Source of the DNA: an alpha proteobacterium U9-1i
GTDB lineage: Bacteria > Pseudomonadota > Alphaproteobacteria > Caulobacterales > Aquidulcibacteraceae
Assembly (NCBI GenBank): GCA_000974665.1
Contig: BBSY01000002.1
Location: 62,001 to 126,000, forward strand
Length of the DNA: 64,000 nucleotides
Direction of reading: 5' to 3'
Part shown: positions 34,794 through 42,434 of the stretch, piece after piece
Numbering within the stretch: the stretch's first letter is position 1
Layout: each line of letters opens with the position of its first letter
Position numbers and translations under genes: made by a program
Notes under the pieces: model-generated
The model's input: the letters and a program-made list of their open reading frames with translations, nothing else
What the model was told of the DNA's origin: nothing
Databases searched by the model: none

Positions 34794-37700
34794 TAGCTGC
34801 AATCCGGCCGACCCGCACAAGCTTCTAGCGGATCTGCTATCGGCATGCCGGACATATCGGAGAAAAAATGATCCATCGAATCCATTCTGACGCGTCCGGA
34901 CAGCAGCCCTGTAGCACCGGTCAACACCGACAACGGAAGCAACGAACGACTAATAAGAGGCTGGCCACGGATTGGCACTCTGGTTCCACCGTTGGCCCTA
35001 TGTAATGCGTTATGTTCGGCTTTGGTCAAGAACCGTACGTTCGAAGGGTTTTCCGCGAGTTCAATGGGATTGCCGTTCACAGTATTGATGTGATGCCCTC
35101 TAAAGCCGCGCACCCGCCCCTGTCGCAGCAGCTGTGCACGCTGGCGTGGCGTCCAATCGCGACTACCGCGCCCCTGCCTGACAGCTGCTTGCTCCTCTCG
35201 CCACGCGCGCTCAACGCCTCTTCGTCGGGCATTTCTTACATCGCGTTCTGACGGCTGGCTTGCGCTCGGCGCGCAATGTTGCTGACTCACCGCATCGTTC
35301 GACGCGCATGGGACACTAAGCGACCTCGGGCGAGCGGCCGTATCCGTCGGATCGGATTGTGTGCCAGTTGGATCAAGAGCATTGATCGGATCGTTGAGCG
35401 CGTACTGGTAGATGTTGAGGCCGTCGCCGTAGCCGATCGGATCGGTTTGCAGAAAGCGCCCAAGCGCCGGATCGTAAACGCGCGCCTTGTAGTGGTAGAG
35501 GCTCACCTCCGGCAACGTGATCTGCCCGGTGTAGCGAAAGCGGCTGCCGGTCCACGCATCAGGCTCGCCGTATGGTCCATATGTGTAGCGCGTCGTCGAG
35601 GCGCCGCTGGCCGCAATCACAGAACCCAAATTGTCCGTGACCAAATGGCGGCGATCGGACGTGCCACTGCCCTCATACCAAACGATCGGTTCATCAACCG
35701 CAGGACCATGCACGTAGCGGCGCAACAAAGCGCCACTCGCGTTGAACTCCGCCACCAGGCGATCGCCGTCGTACAGATAGTCGGTCGTTGCGCTGGATGA
35801 CGTCGTTTGGCGAAGCCTGCCGATCGGATCGTAAGCGAGGCTCATCGAAGCCGCGCCGCCGACAATCGTCAGATGGTTTTCAAGATCGTATGTGAATGTG
35901 CGCGAACCATCGGACGTGAGATTGCCGCGCCCGTCATACGTGTAGGTCACCCCCGACACGGAAGCATATTGATTCAGGCCGTTGGGCACGTAGGAGCGGT
36001 TCACAACGGGCGGCGACCACTGATAGGCGTCGTTCGTCGCGGTCCGCTGCAGTATCTGGCTAGCGCGATTGTAGGTGAAGCCTAGGCTCTGATCGTCTGC
36101 GCTTTCTGAAAGATCATGGGAGACGTTCTGGAGTCGCGACGCGGCGTCATACGACAGGGATGTCGCCGCGCCATTGCCGCGCGCGACAGAATTTCGTTGG
36201 CCAAGCGCGTCATAGGTATAAGCGGCAAGCCGGCCAGCACCACTCGTGGCGCCATTCTCGCGTATCTCTTTCAGCCGATCGACACCGTCATAGACATATT
36301 GGACGTAGAAACTGTCGGGCCAAGTGATGCGCGTTCGGTTGCCGGCGTTGTCGTATTGATAAGCGAGCGTTCGACCAAACGCCTCGGCGCTCGTGACCCG
36401 CCCCAGCGGATCGTAGGCGTAGGACACACCCTGCCCGCTTGTACTTCCAAAGCGCGCGTACTGAATCCGCCCAAGAAGATCGTATCCCGAATAGACGTCC
36501 GTGCTCGTCCCGCCCGGTATGGCTCTCAACGTCTGGCGATTGAGCGCATCGAAACTGAAGGAAATCGTCTCGCCGCTTCTCAGGCGCAGCGACGTTCGAT
36601 TGCCGGCGTTGTCGTAACCATAACTCTCGTAGTCACTAGCATTGGACGCGTGGGCGCCAACTGTTGCGCTCGGAAAATTGAGCCGAACAAGCCGGTCGAA
36701 CCCGTCATACTCGTAGGCGCTGCGATTGCCATTTGCGTCTTCGACCCAGGCCGTCATGCCGTTCGCTGTGTAATGGTAGGTGGCGTAGGCCTGTTGCAAA
36801 GTCGTGCCGTAAGCACGCTGCACGATCTCCACTTGGCCGGCCTCATCATAGACGTTGCGCGTGACGCGGTCTGGCCCTGCGGACCCCTGGGTGGAGAGCG
36901 TGCAAGCCGAACTCGGCAGAGAAGCATACACGGCTGCGTTCATGCGCACTGCGGCGCACTCAAGGCGCCCAGCCGCATCGTAGCTGGTCTGCGTTACGGA
37001 ATGAACGACACCACTCGACAGGGCTTCAGAACGCACGGGCCGTGCAAGCGCATCAAAATAGGTCGCCTCGCTTTGCAAAGACGTGAAGGCCGTCCAAGCA
37101 CTGTCTGTCTGGTCGGTGACGGTTCCTTGTTCGACGAGGCCCACCTGACCGTTTGCGTGATAACTCGTTCGCGTCGCGGAATGCGGATTACCCCCGAAGC
37201 CATCTGGGTCGGGGCCAACCACGCCCACCACGCGGCGAAGCGCATCGTAGCGGTATCGCTGGGTATCACTTGCGCCGGACTGTGGACCATCCGTCGTCAA
37301 TGGATCGCCCACAGAATTGTAAGTGGTTGTTGTCGTAGCGGCGATTGAGTTGTCGCCGGCACGCACCGTGGACGTGACCGGCAGCAGATTGCTTCCCAGG
37401 CCGGAATTGCCTTGCTCGTAGGAGGTAATGCTCCGCAACTCGGTTGCGGCGCCGACACACGACGATCCGGTGGAACAAGCCGATGTTTCGGTTGGTAGCC
37501 AGATCGAAGGCCCGGCAACGCGGGTCGAGCTCGATGAAGTTCGATACCAGGCGCTATGCTGCGCATACGCGTAGCGCGTTTGCGGCTGGGCGCTGCCCGA
37601 GGTCGGCGCCGGAGCCGTTTCGGTCAGTAACCCGCCGTGGGTCGCGTCGTACGTGTATGTAGTGACATTGCCAAGCGCATCAGTGGTGGTGGCGGGACGA

Positions 37701-39058
37701 TTGCAAGTGCGGATGTTTACGCACGTGACGACCGTCGGGCCTTCATTGTAGGTCGTCGAGGTAACTATGTCCGGCAGCCCCGACCCAGGCTTTGCCACTC
37801 GGCGCGTCTGAACGACATTGCGGCGAAGGTCGAGTGGTGTCTCGATATAGTTTCCTTCCGGAAACTCGACGCGCACCAAATCACCCCACGTGCTGTAGAG
37901 GCGATTTGTAACGCGCCCCAGCGGGTCGATCGATTGGGCGACGTGCCCATCTCCGCCGGGCACGTGTACGCTGCGATTTCCGAGTGGGTCTGTCACTGCG
38001 ACAACGCGCCCAACACCCAATTCCTCGTAATCGTACTCCCACGTTCCACCGCCAGCGCTGATGGAACTGAGAATTCCCCGACTGGGGTCCGGATCGTTCT
38101 CCTCGTTCAACATCGCAATGTCGGTGAAGTATTGCAGCGTTAGCGTATTGGCACTGCTGCCCGGCATTCGAATTGCGTCCAACCGATAGCCAGAAAAAGT
38201 GTAGTGCGTAACGTTTCCTACCGCATCCGTTACCGAGCTGGGCAAACACGGCGAGTAGCTGCACGACGGATATGCAAACGTAACGGTTGGCCACGCTTGA
38301 CTAAGGCCAACACAAGTCGACGCGACCGGGTCGCAATAATCGATTGCGTTGTTGATAGCCGTAACTTTGGTCGGCAAATACGAACCGCCGTACTCGAAAT
38401 GCAGTTGGTAGCCGAAATTGTTCGTCACCGACCGCAGCTGCCCAGAAGTGTAGTGAAATGTTCGCACCTCACCCGACGGATAGGTCACCGTTGAAACGAC
38501 CTCACCGTCGAACTCCGCCACCACGCCATCGCGCGTCGTGTAGGTAAAATCACCGAGGCCGTGGCGCACCAGCGTTGAGCCATCGAAGTTCTCTTGCTGG
38601 ATGCCGGACGCAAATCGAAGGAAGCGACCTCGCGATCGAAACAGGGAAACGCTGATCCTTTCGTATCCCGGAGAGAAAGGACTGATCCCGCCGTCGACTT
38701 CGACAACATCCAGCTGGGTGAAAACATCGCTTAAGAGCGAAATATTGCTGTTGTACCGACCCTGAGTGAGGAAAGTTAAATTGAAGGCTAGGCCACCGTT
38801 AACCGGGCCAATCGAAACACCAGGAAACTCGACGATCTGCTGACCGCTTGCGAGATCGATCCCGAACTGATCGACCATGCGCTGCTCTAATGCGGCGTCG
38901 CCATAAGGGATAGCAACTCCCTGCGCCCTAGCCGGTTGAACAAACAGCGCCAACATTGCCACGCACAACGCGAGCCAACGCGTTGCACCTACAGCTCGCC
39001 GCACACTTGTGACGCCACACCGCCCCACGAAAGTCGGACTACGTTTGCAACGCCACAT
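34793..39058 (-). CDS. Secreted Rhs polymorphic toxin with GHH/HNH nuclease tip
   Basis: A 1421-residue Rhs/YD-repeat protein. The ATG at 39058 follows GGAGG and gives a Sec signal peptide of 46 residues ending QPARAQ. There is no PAAR, VgrG or TANFOR domain. YD repeats fill residues about 200-1180. The core ends with [19 protein letters not shown] and DPTG, the usual autoprotease/boundary motif. The tip of about 160 residues contains RGFRGHHINTVNGNP and NVRFLTKAEHNALHRANGG, a GHH-type HNH nuclease. The cognate SUKH gene overlaps its stop. Cleaved export through Sec, and perhaps the nearby T2SS, is inferred from the signal peptide and context. Confidence 0.93.
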   Translation of the reverse strand: MWRCKRSPTFVGRCGVTSVRRAVGATRWLALCVAMLALFVQPARAQGVAIPYGDAALEQRMVDQFGIDLASGQQIVEFPGVSIGPVNGGLAFNLTFLTQGRYNSNISLLSDVFTQLDVVEVDGGISPFSPGYERISVSLFRSRGRFLRFASGIQQENFDGSTLVRHGLGDFTYTTRDGVVAEFDGEVVSTVTYPSGEVRTFHYTSGQLRSVTNNFGYQLHFEYGGSYLPTKVTAINNAIDYCDPVASTCVGLSQAWPTVTFAYPSCSYSPCLPSSVTDAVGNVTHYTFSGYRLDAIRMPGSSANTLTLQYFTDIAMLNEENDPDPSRGILSSISAGGGTWEYDYEELGVGRVVAVTDPLGNRSVHVPGGDGHVAQSIDPLGRVTNRLYSTWGDLVRVEFPEGNYIETPLDLRRNVVQTRRVAKPGSGLPDIVTSTTYNEGPTVVTCVNIRTCNRPATTTDALGNVTTYTYDATHGGLLTETAPAPTSGSAQPQTRYAYAQHSAWYRTSSSSTRVAGPSIWLPTETSACSTGSSCVGAATELRSITSYEQGNSGLGSNLLPVTSTVRAGDNSIAATTTTTYNSVGDPLTTDGPQSGASDTQRYRYDALRRVVGVVGPDPDGFGGNPHSATRTSYHANGQVGLVEQGTVTDQTDSAWTAFTSLQSEATYFDALARPVRSEALSSGVVHSVTQTSYDAAGRLECAAVRMNAAVYASLPSSACTLSTQGSAGPDRVTRNVYDEAGQVEIVQRAYGTTLQQAYATYHYTANGMTAWVEDANGNRSAYEYDGFDRLVRLNFPSATVGAHASNASDYESYGYDNAGNRTSLRLRSGETISFSFDALNRQTLRAIPGGTSTDVYSGYDLLGRIQYARFGSTSGQGVSYAYDPLGRVTSAEAFGRTLAYQYDNAGNRTRITWPDSFYVQYVYDGVDRLKEIRENGATSGAGRLAAYTYDALGQRNSVARGNGAATSLSYDAASRLQNVSHDLSESADDQSLGFTYNRASQILQRTATNDAYQWSPPVVNRSYVPNGLNQYASVSGVTYTYDGRGNLTSDGSRTFTYDLENHLTIVGGAASMSLAYDPIGRLRQTTSSSATTDYLYDGDRLVAEFNASGALLRRYVHGPAVDEPIVWYEGSGTSDRRHLVTDNLGSVIAASGASTTRYTYGPYGEPDAWTGSRFRYTGQITLPEVSLYHYKARVYDPALGRFLQTDPIGYGDGLNIYQYALNDPINALDPTGTQSDPTDTAARPRSLSVPCASNDAVSQQHCAPSASQPSERDVRNARRRGVERAWREEQAAVRQGRGSRDWTPRQRAQLLRQGRVRGFRGHHINTVNGNPIELAENPSNVRFLTKAEHNALHRANGGTRVPIRGQPLISRSLLPLSVLTGATGLLSGRVRMDSMDHFFSDMSGMPIADPLEACAGRPDCS
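35370..35845. repeat. Rhs core duplication, copy 2
   Basis: This is the in-frame counterpart inside the complete rhs gene, covering MSLAYDPIGRLRQ to DPINALDPTG. Sequence after the boundary is unrelated between the two copies, as expected for exchanged toxin tips. Confidence 0.85.
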
Positions 39059-39103
39059 GTTCGCCTCCAGCAGAAGAACACTAATTGGCGCCACATTGAA
39101 TCG

Positions 39104-39140
39104 TCAACTAATACTTGCCTTGTTTGTCCTCTTTAGGTTG
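39104..39140. promoter_or_regulatory. Shared motif pair, rhs/YD divergent promoter
   Basis: TCAACTAATACTTGCC (39104-39119) and CTTTAGGTTG (39131-39140) lie in the 136-base gap between rhs (minus) and the YD protein (plus). Both motifs recur in the gspO/gspD divergent gap at 42.35 kb. A common regulator or promoter type is inferred. Confidence 0.45.
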
Positions 39141-39194
39141 ACAACGGCGTTGCGACCACGGAGAACGTCTCTCGTAGAGCACGCAGAGGGGCGC

Positions 39195-39692
39195 ATGCGA
39201 AGATTTTCCCGGCGTTTCGCTTTGGCATCCTTCTTGGGCGCAGCAGTGGTACTGACGCCTGGAGGTGCGCGCGCCGAAACCACGACCTACACCTATGATG
39301 CGTTGGGGCGCTTAGCGAGCGTCACTCATGGCAACGGCGCGGTTACAACATACGCCTATGACGCGGCCGGAAACCGCACGACGTTGACGCATGGGTCGGC
39401 GCCTAGCGCGCCCACAGGGACGTTTTCGGCATCTCCAGCGTCCGTCACTCAAGGTAGTTCGTCGTCGCTCACATGGACGAGCGCAAACGCCACAACAGCT
39501 GCAATCAACAACGGGGTTGGCAACGTCTCTCCCGTGAGCGGTGGATCGACTCCCGTGACGCCATCGACAACCACAACCTACACGCTGACGCTCACCGGAC
39601 CGGGTGGGAGCATCACAAAACAGGCGACGGTAACCGTCACGCCGCCTGGCCAGAATTCTATCGTTCCCTGGATGAGCATGGCCAGCGGATAA
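39195..39692 (+). CDS. Small secreted YD-repeat/Ig-like protein
   Basis: 165 residues. The ATG at 39195 follows GAGGGG. A signal peptide ends PGGARA. Then come two YD repeats (TTYTYDALGRLASVTHG and TTYAYDAAGNRTTLTHG). They are followed by one bacterial Ig-like domain (SASPASVTQGSSSSLTW, then PSTTTTYTLTLTGPGG) and a short tail. It is divergent from the large rhs and looks like a minimal secreted Rhs-like module without a toxin tip. A role as decoy, adaptor or surface tether can only be guessed. The upstream in-frame codons overlap the promoter region and are not used. Confidence 0.75.
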   Translation: MRRFSRRFALASFLGAAVVLTPGGARAETTTYTYDALGRLASVTHGNGAVTTYAYDAAGNRTTLTHGSAPSAPTGTFSASPASVTQGSSSSLTWTSANATTAAINNGVGNVSPVSGGSTPVTPSTTTTYTLTLTGPGGSITKQATVTVTPPGQNSIVPWMSMASG

Positions 39693-39721
39693 GCTCGGTG
39701 CACATAGCTAAGGACTGAAAG

Positions 39722-40105
39722 ATGATCGCTTCAGCACAATCTCCCTCGCGCAGGCCCTTCTGGTCGCGAACCTTGATGGCAGCGGCTCTTGCCGTCGCAT
39801 CGCTGACCACAAGCACACCTGCGCAGGCGGCAGAGGCGTCGGGATGGCGCAACGTCGGTCAACTGCAAATCAGCAGCGGTCCCGCCAACGGGGTGTCCAC
39901 ATTCTACATTTCCAGCGACACCGGCTGGGGCGCGTCATCCTGTCCTTCCGCGACCTGGGCCTATTTCTACTCTGATCGTCTCAACGCGCGAGACATGTAC
40001 GCGTTGGTGTTGTGGGCCAAGCAAATGAACAAACAGGTGCTCGTCTATGGCGACTGCGTCTCTGGCGGCTACATGCAGATCATACAAGTGAACGTCTATC
40101 CTTGA
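39722..40105 (+). CDS. Small secreted two-Cys protein, copy 1
   Basis: 127 residues. A signal peptide ends TPAQAAEA. The mature part of about 90 residues starts SGWRNVGQLQISSG and has two Cys (in SSCPSATWAYF and YGDCVSGGYM) likely forming a disulfide. AAGGA precedes the ATG. The pattern of a short beta domain with one Cys pair resembles the small secreted B-subunit-like (SubB/ArtB-type) proteins, but that comparison is weak. A near-identical paralogue lies at 40.7 kb. Probable periplasmic or exported protein. Confidence 0.75.
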   Translation: MIASAQSPSRRPFWSRTLMAAALAVASLTTSTPAQAAEASGWRNVGQLQISSGPANGVSTFYISSDTGWGASSCPSATWAYFYSDRLNARDMYALVLWAKQMNKQVLVYGDCVSGGYMQIIQVNVYP

Positions 40106-40134
40106 GACGGAGGACACTGATAAGGGAGACAGGT

Positions 40135-40695
40135 GTGACGTTCACCCAGCTAGCCATCGCCGCGACCCTAATTGCTACAGCGGGTTTGTTTGGCGCCGCA
40201 CACGCGCAAGCGCCGGCGGGCACGGCTCAAGATCTTTGCCCTAGCCTTTCTGGGGTAGCGCGCACCGCATGCTTCGCAGCGGAGAACGCACGCACTTCAT
40301 GGTCGGGGTCGATCGTGCCGAGCGCCCAAGTCGCGCTCCCCTGCCCCAGCATCGTGGATTTAAATGATCGGGCGGCATGCTTTGCAAGGAGTGGCGCCAC
40401 CGCCGCGCCGACGCAAAACACCGCGGCCCGATTGTGTCCAGACCTCATTAGCGCGGAGCGCAATGCGTGCTTCGCGACCGGCAACGCGCAAACGCGCAAC
40501 ACAGGGACACCTCCTCCCGCGCAAGCCTTGGAGACTCGGTGCCCAGATCTTCAAGGAAGCGCACGCGAAACTTGCTTCGAGGCGAGCGGAGCAGCGGCAA
40601 TTTTCGTGAACAACAACACGCCCGCGGGAGTCCTCTGCCCGAGCCTCGCTGGCGCACAGCGCGCGCAGTGCTTCCACGATTCATCACATCGATAA
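40135..40695 (+). CDS. Secreted five-fold Cys-pair repeat protein
   Basis: 186 residues from a GTG at 40135 preceded by AAGGGAG. A signal peptide ends GAAHAQ. The mature protein is five tandem repeats of about 30 residues with consensus C-P-(S/D)-(L/I)-x(5-7)-R-x(2)-C-F. Examples are LCPSLSGVARTACF, PCPSIVDLNDRAACF, LCPDLISAERNACF, RCPDLQGSARETCF and LCPSLAGAQRAQCF. Ten Cys would allow one disulfide per repeat. I know no named family. It sits between two copies of the small two-Cys protein, same strand, so they are likely co-expressed exported proteins. Confidence 0.75.
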   Translation: MTFTQLAIAATLIATAGLFGAAHAQAPAGTAQDLCPSLSGVARTACFAAENARTSWSGSIVPSAQVALPCPSIVDLNDRAACFARSGATAAPTQNTAARLCPDLISAERNACFATGNAQTRNTGTPPPAQALETRCPDLQGSARETCFEASGAAAIFVNNNTPAGVLCPSLAGAQRAQCFHDSSHR

Positions 40696-40742
40696 CGCGC
40701 ATCCGTCGAGACCCAACATTCATCCTATCAGGGACGCAGAAC

Positions 40743-41123
40743 ATGATCTTACAGAGCAAGAGACCTCCGGCGATGCGCTTCTTGTCGCGAACCCTGGCAG
40801 CAGCAATTTTCGCCATTGCGTCGTCGTTCGTCGCCGCAGCTTATGCAGCGGAGTCATCGGGATGGCGTAGTGTCGGTCAATTGCAGATCAGCAGCGGGCC
40901 GGCCAACGGCGCCACCACGTTCTACATCTCAAGCGATACCGGCTGGGGCGCGACGTCCTGCCCTTCAGCCACCTGGGCGTATTTTCTGTCGACCCGCGCG
41001 AACGCGCGAGACATGTATGCGTTGGCTATGTGGGCGAAGCAGATGAACAAGCAGGTCCAAGTCTACGGCGACTGCGTCTCGGGCGGCTACATGGAGATCG
41101 TTCAGGTCGCCGTCTATTCGTGA
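40743..41123 (+). CDS. Small secreted two-Cys protein, copy 2
   Basis: 126 residues, paralogous to the 39.7 kb gene: about 74 of 88 mature positions are identical by eye, including both Cys. A signal peptide precedes AAESSGWRSVG. AGGGA lies before the ATG at 40743. The longer frame upstream is a shadow of the Cys-repeat gene. The two copies bracket that gene, which suggests tandem duplication followed by insertion, or a duplicated cassette. Function unknown. Confidence 0.75.
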   Translation: MILQSKRPPAMRFLSRTLAAAIFAIASSFVAAAYAAESSGWRSVGQLQISSGPANGATTFYISSDTGWGATSCPSATWAYFLSTRANARDMYALAMWAKQMNKQVQVYGDCVSGGYMEIVQVAVYS

Positions 41124-41240
41124 GGCTCGTTCGCCGACACATCGGCGCGTCGAGCTAGAGGCCCCGATGCGCTGATTTGCGTAGAGGTCCAAGCAACATC
41201 GAGATTTGTCCGGCTTACATTGCGTCGCGCGGCCAGGACG

Positions 41241-41738
41241 CTAGGGCCTCGCCTCTTGTTCTGAGGCGGAAGCCGTCAATTCACCTTCTACGCCATTGGA
41301 CGGCGCGCGCTGAGACGCGGAGGCGAACTCGATGTCGCTCGCCGCACCATCACCGCCTTCGCTTTGATCGGCGCCAAACGATGAAAGCGCATAGCCGCTC
41401 TGATCAAGCGTGTAGTTATAGTCGCCACCCCATGGATCGGTCGGCAGGACGCCGCGCGCCAGATAAGGACCGAGCCAGCCGAGTTCACCCGCAGGCGCCT
41501 CGACAAGCACGCGCAACCCCTCGTCTTCGGTTGGGAGACGACCGAGATCTATCCGAAAAAGGTCGATCGCGGTTTGTAGGCTTGTCATTTGTAACCGCGC
41601 TGTCCGCACCTTCGCGTCGTCAACGCGACTAAACAGGCGCGGTCCCACGATTGCCGCGAGCAAGCCGACGATCACAAGTACGACCAGCATTTCAGTCAGC
41701 GTGAACGCCAGCACTCGCCTTTGCATATCAGTCTTCAT
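41241..41738 (-). CDS. gspG: T2SS major pseudopilin GspG
   Basis: 165 residues. A short leader is cut before FTLTEMLVVLVIVGLLAAIV, the type III signal with Glu at +5. The GspG-specific region follows (LPTEDEGLRVLVEAP, then LPTDPWGGDYNY). It polymerises as the main subunit of the pseudopilus piston. The acidic C-terminal tail after YALSSFGAD is longer than usual. It overlaps gspO by one base (TGATG) and is transcribed away from the gspD operon. Confidence 0.93.
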   Translation of the reverse strand: MKTDMQRRVLAFTLTEMLVVLVIVGLLAAIVGPRLFSRVDDAKVRTARLQMTSLQTAIDLFRIDLGRLPTEDEGLRVLVEAPAGELGWLGPYLARGVLPTDPWGGDYNYTLDQSGYALSSFGADQSEGGDGAASDIEFASASQRAPSNGVEGELTASASEQEARP

Positions 41739-42340
41739 CAGAACCTACCCAACATGATCCAATAGCCTGCCGCGCCGAACGCAAGCGCGGGGACAAAAGG
41801 CATCGCGTCTGTTCGTGCTGCGCCACGAAAAATTTGGAAAAGCGCGCCGGCCGCTCCACCCAAGGCGACGCTCCACGCAAGCCCCTCGAAAGATAGCCAG
41901 GCGCCAAGGGCTGCAGCCACCAGCGCGTCACCCTCGCCGAGGCCGGATCGACCGCGCAAACGACGGTAAGCTGCATCCAAGATCAAAAACGCCGCCGCCC
42001 CCGCGAGTGCGGCCGACAAATGCTCCACGAGGACACCGTCAATCGACGACCAAACCAGCCCCGCGGCGATCAACAAGATCGTCGGCCAGACGGGTATGGC
42101 CATAGCCCGCGCGTCAAAGGCGGCCAGGTAGGCAAGCCCTGCGGCGAGCACGCCAACCTTCCATGCCGCCAGAGCATCACTCGCGACGGCGACGGCCGAT
42201 GCCGCACACGCAGCGCAAATTGTCAAAAATAGTACGCCGACTTTGGCTTCATTCACCGGTGTGTCATTGGCCGCGCGCGCAGCGACTACCGCACCGAAGG
42301 CGGCCGGCGCACTTAAGAACAGACCAAAAGCGAAGTCCAC
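41738..42340 (-). CDS. gspO: Prepilin peptidase (A24 family)
   Basis: 200 residues, about six membrane helices. The two catalytic Asp of A24 aspartic peptidases are visible in AAFDARAM and GLGEGDALVAAALGAW. The N-terminal Cys-rich methylase domain of classical GspO/PilD is missing, so this is the short CpaA/TadV-like form. It should process the pseudopilins GspG, H, I, J and K in this locus. GTG start at 42340 with GGGG upstream. First gene of the minus-strand gspO-gspG pair. Confidence 0.88.
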   Translation of the reverse strand: MDFAFGLFLSAPAAFGAVVAARAANDTPVNEAKVGVLFLTICAACAASAVAVASDALAAWKVGVLAAGLAYLAAFDARAMAIPVWPTILLIAAGLVWSSIDGVLVEHLSAALAGAAAFLILDAAYRRLRGRSGLGEGDALVAAALGAWLSFEGLAWSVALGGAAGALFQIFRGAARTDAMPFVPALAFGAAGYWIMLGRF

Positions 42341-42350
42341 GCTACGGCCC

Positions 42351-42385
42351 CTTTAGGTTGCCATTGTTATCAACTAGCACTTGCC
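42351..42385. promoter_or_regulatory. Shared motif pair, gspO/gspD divergent promoter
   Basis: CTTTAGGTTG (42351-42360) and TCAACTAGCACTTGCC (42370-42385) lie between gspO (minus) and gspD (plus). The second matches the rhs/YD copy at 14 of 16 positions and the first at 10 of 10. The motifs occur in reverse order relative to 39.1 kb. Confidence 0.45.
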
Positions 42386-42434
42386 GTCAGTGAAGGGAAC
42401 GGCTTTACTTGTTTTAGGCGTGGGTGGAGATCGC

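Noticed and set aside
36116-37348. 410-codon plus-strand frame inside rhs
   Set aside because: Antisense to repeated YD sequence, which produces long spurious frames.
40012-40134. N-terminal extension of the Cys-repeat protein
   Set aside because: It overlaps the two-Cys gene and lacks a signal peptide; GTG 40135 with SD gives one.
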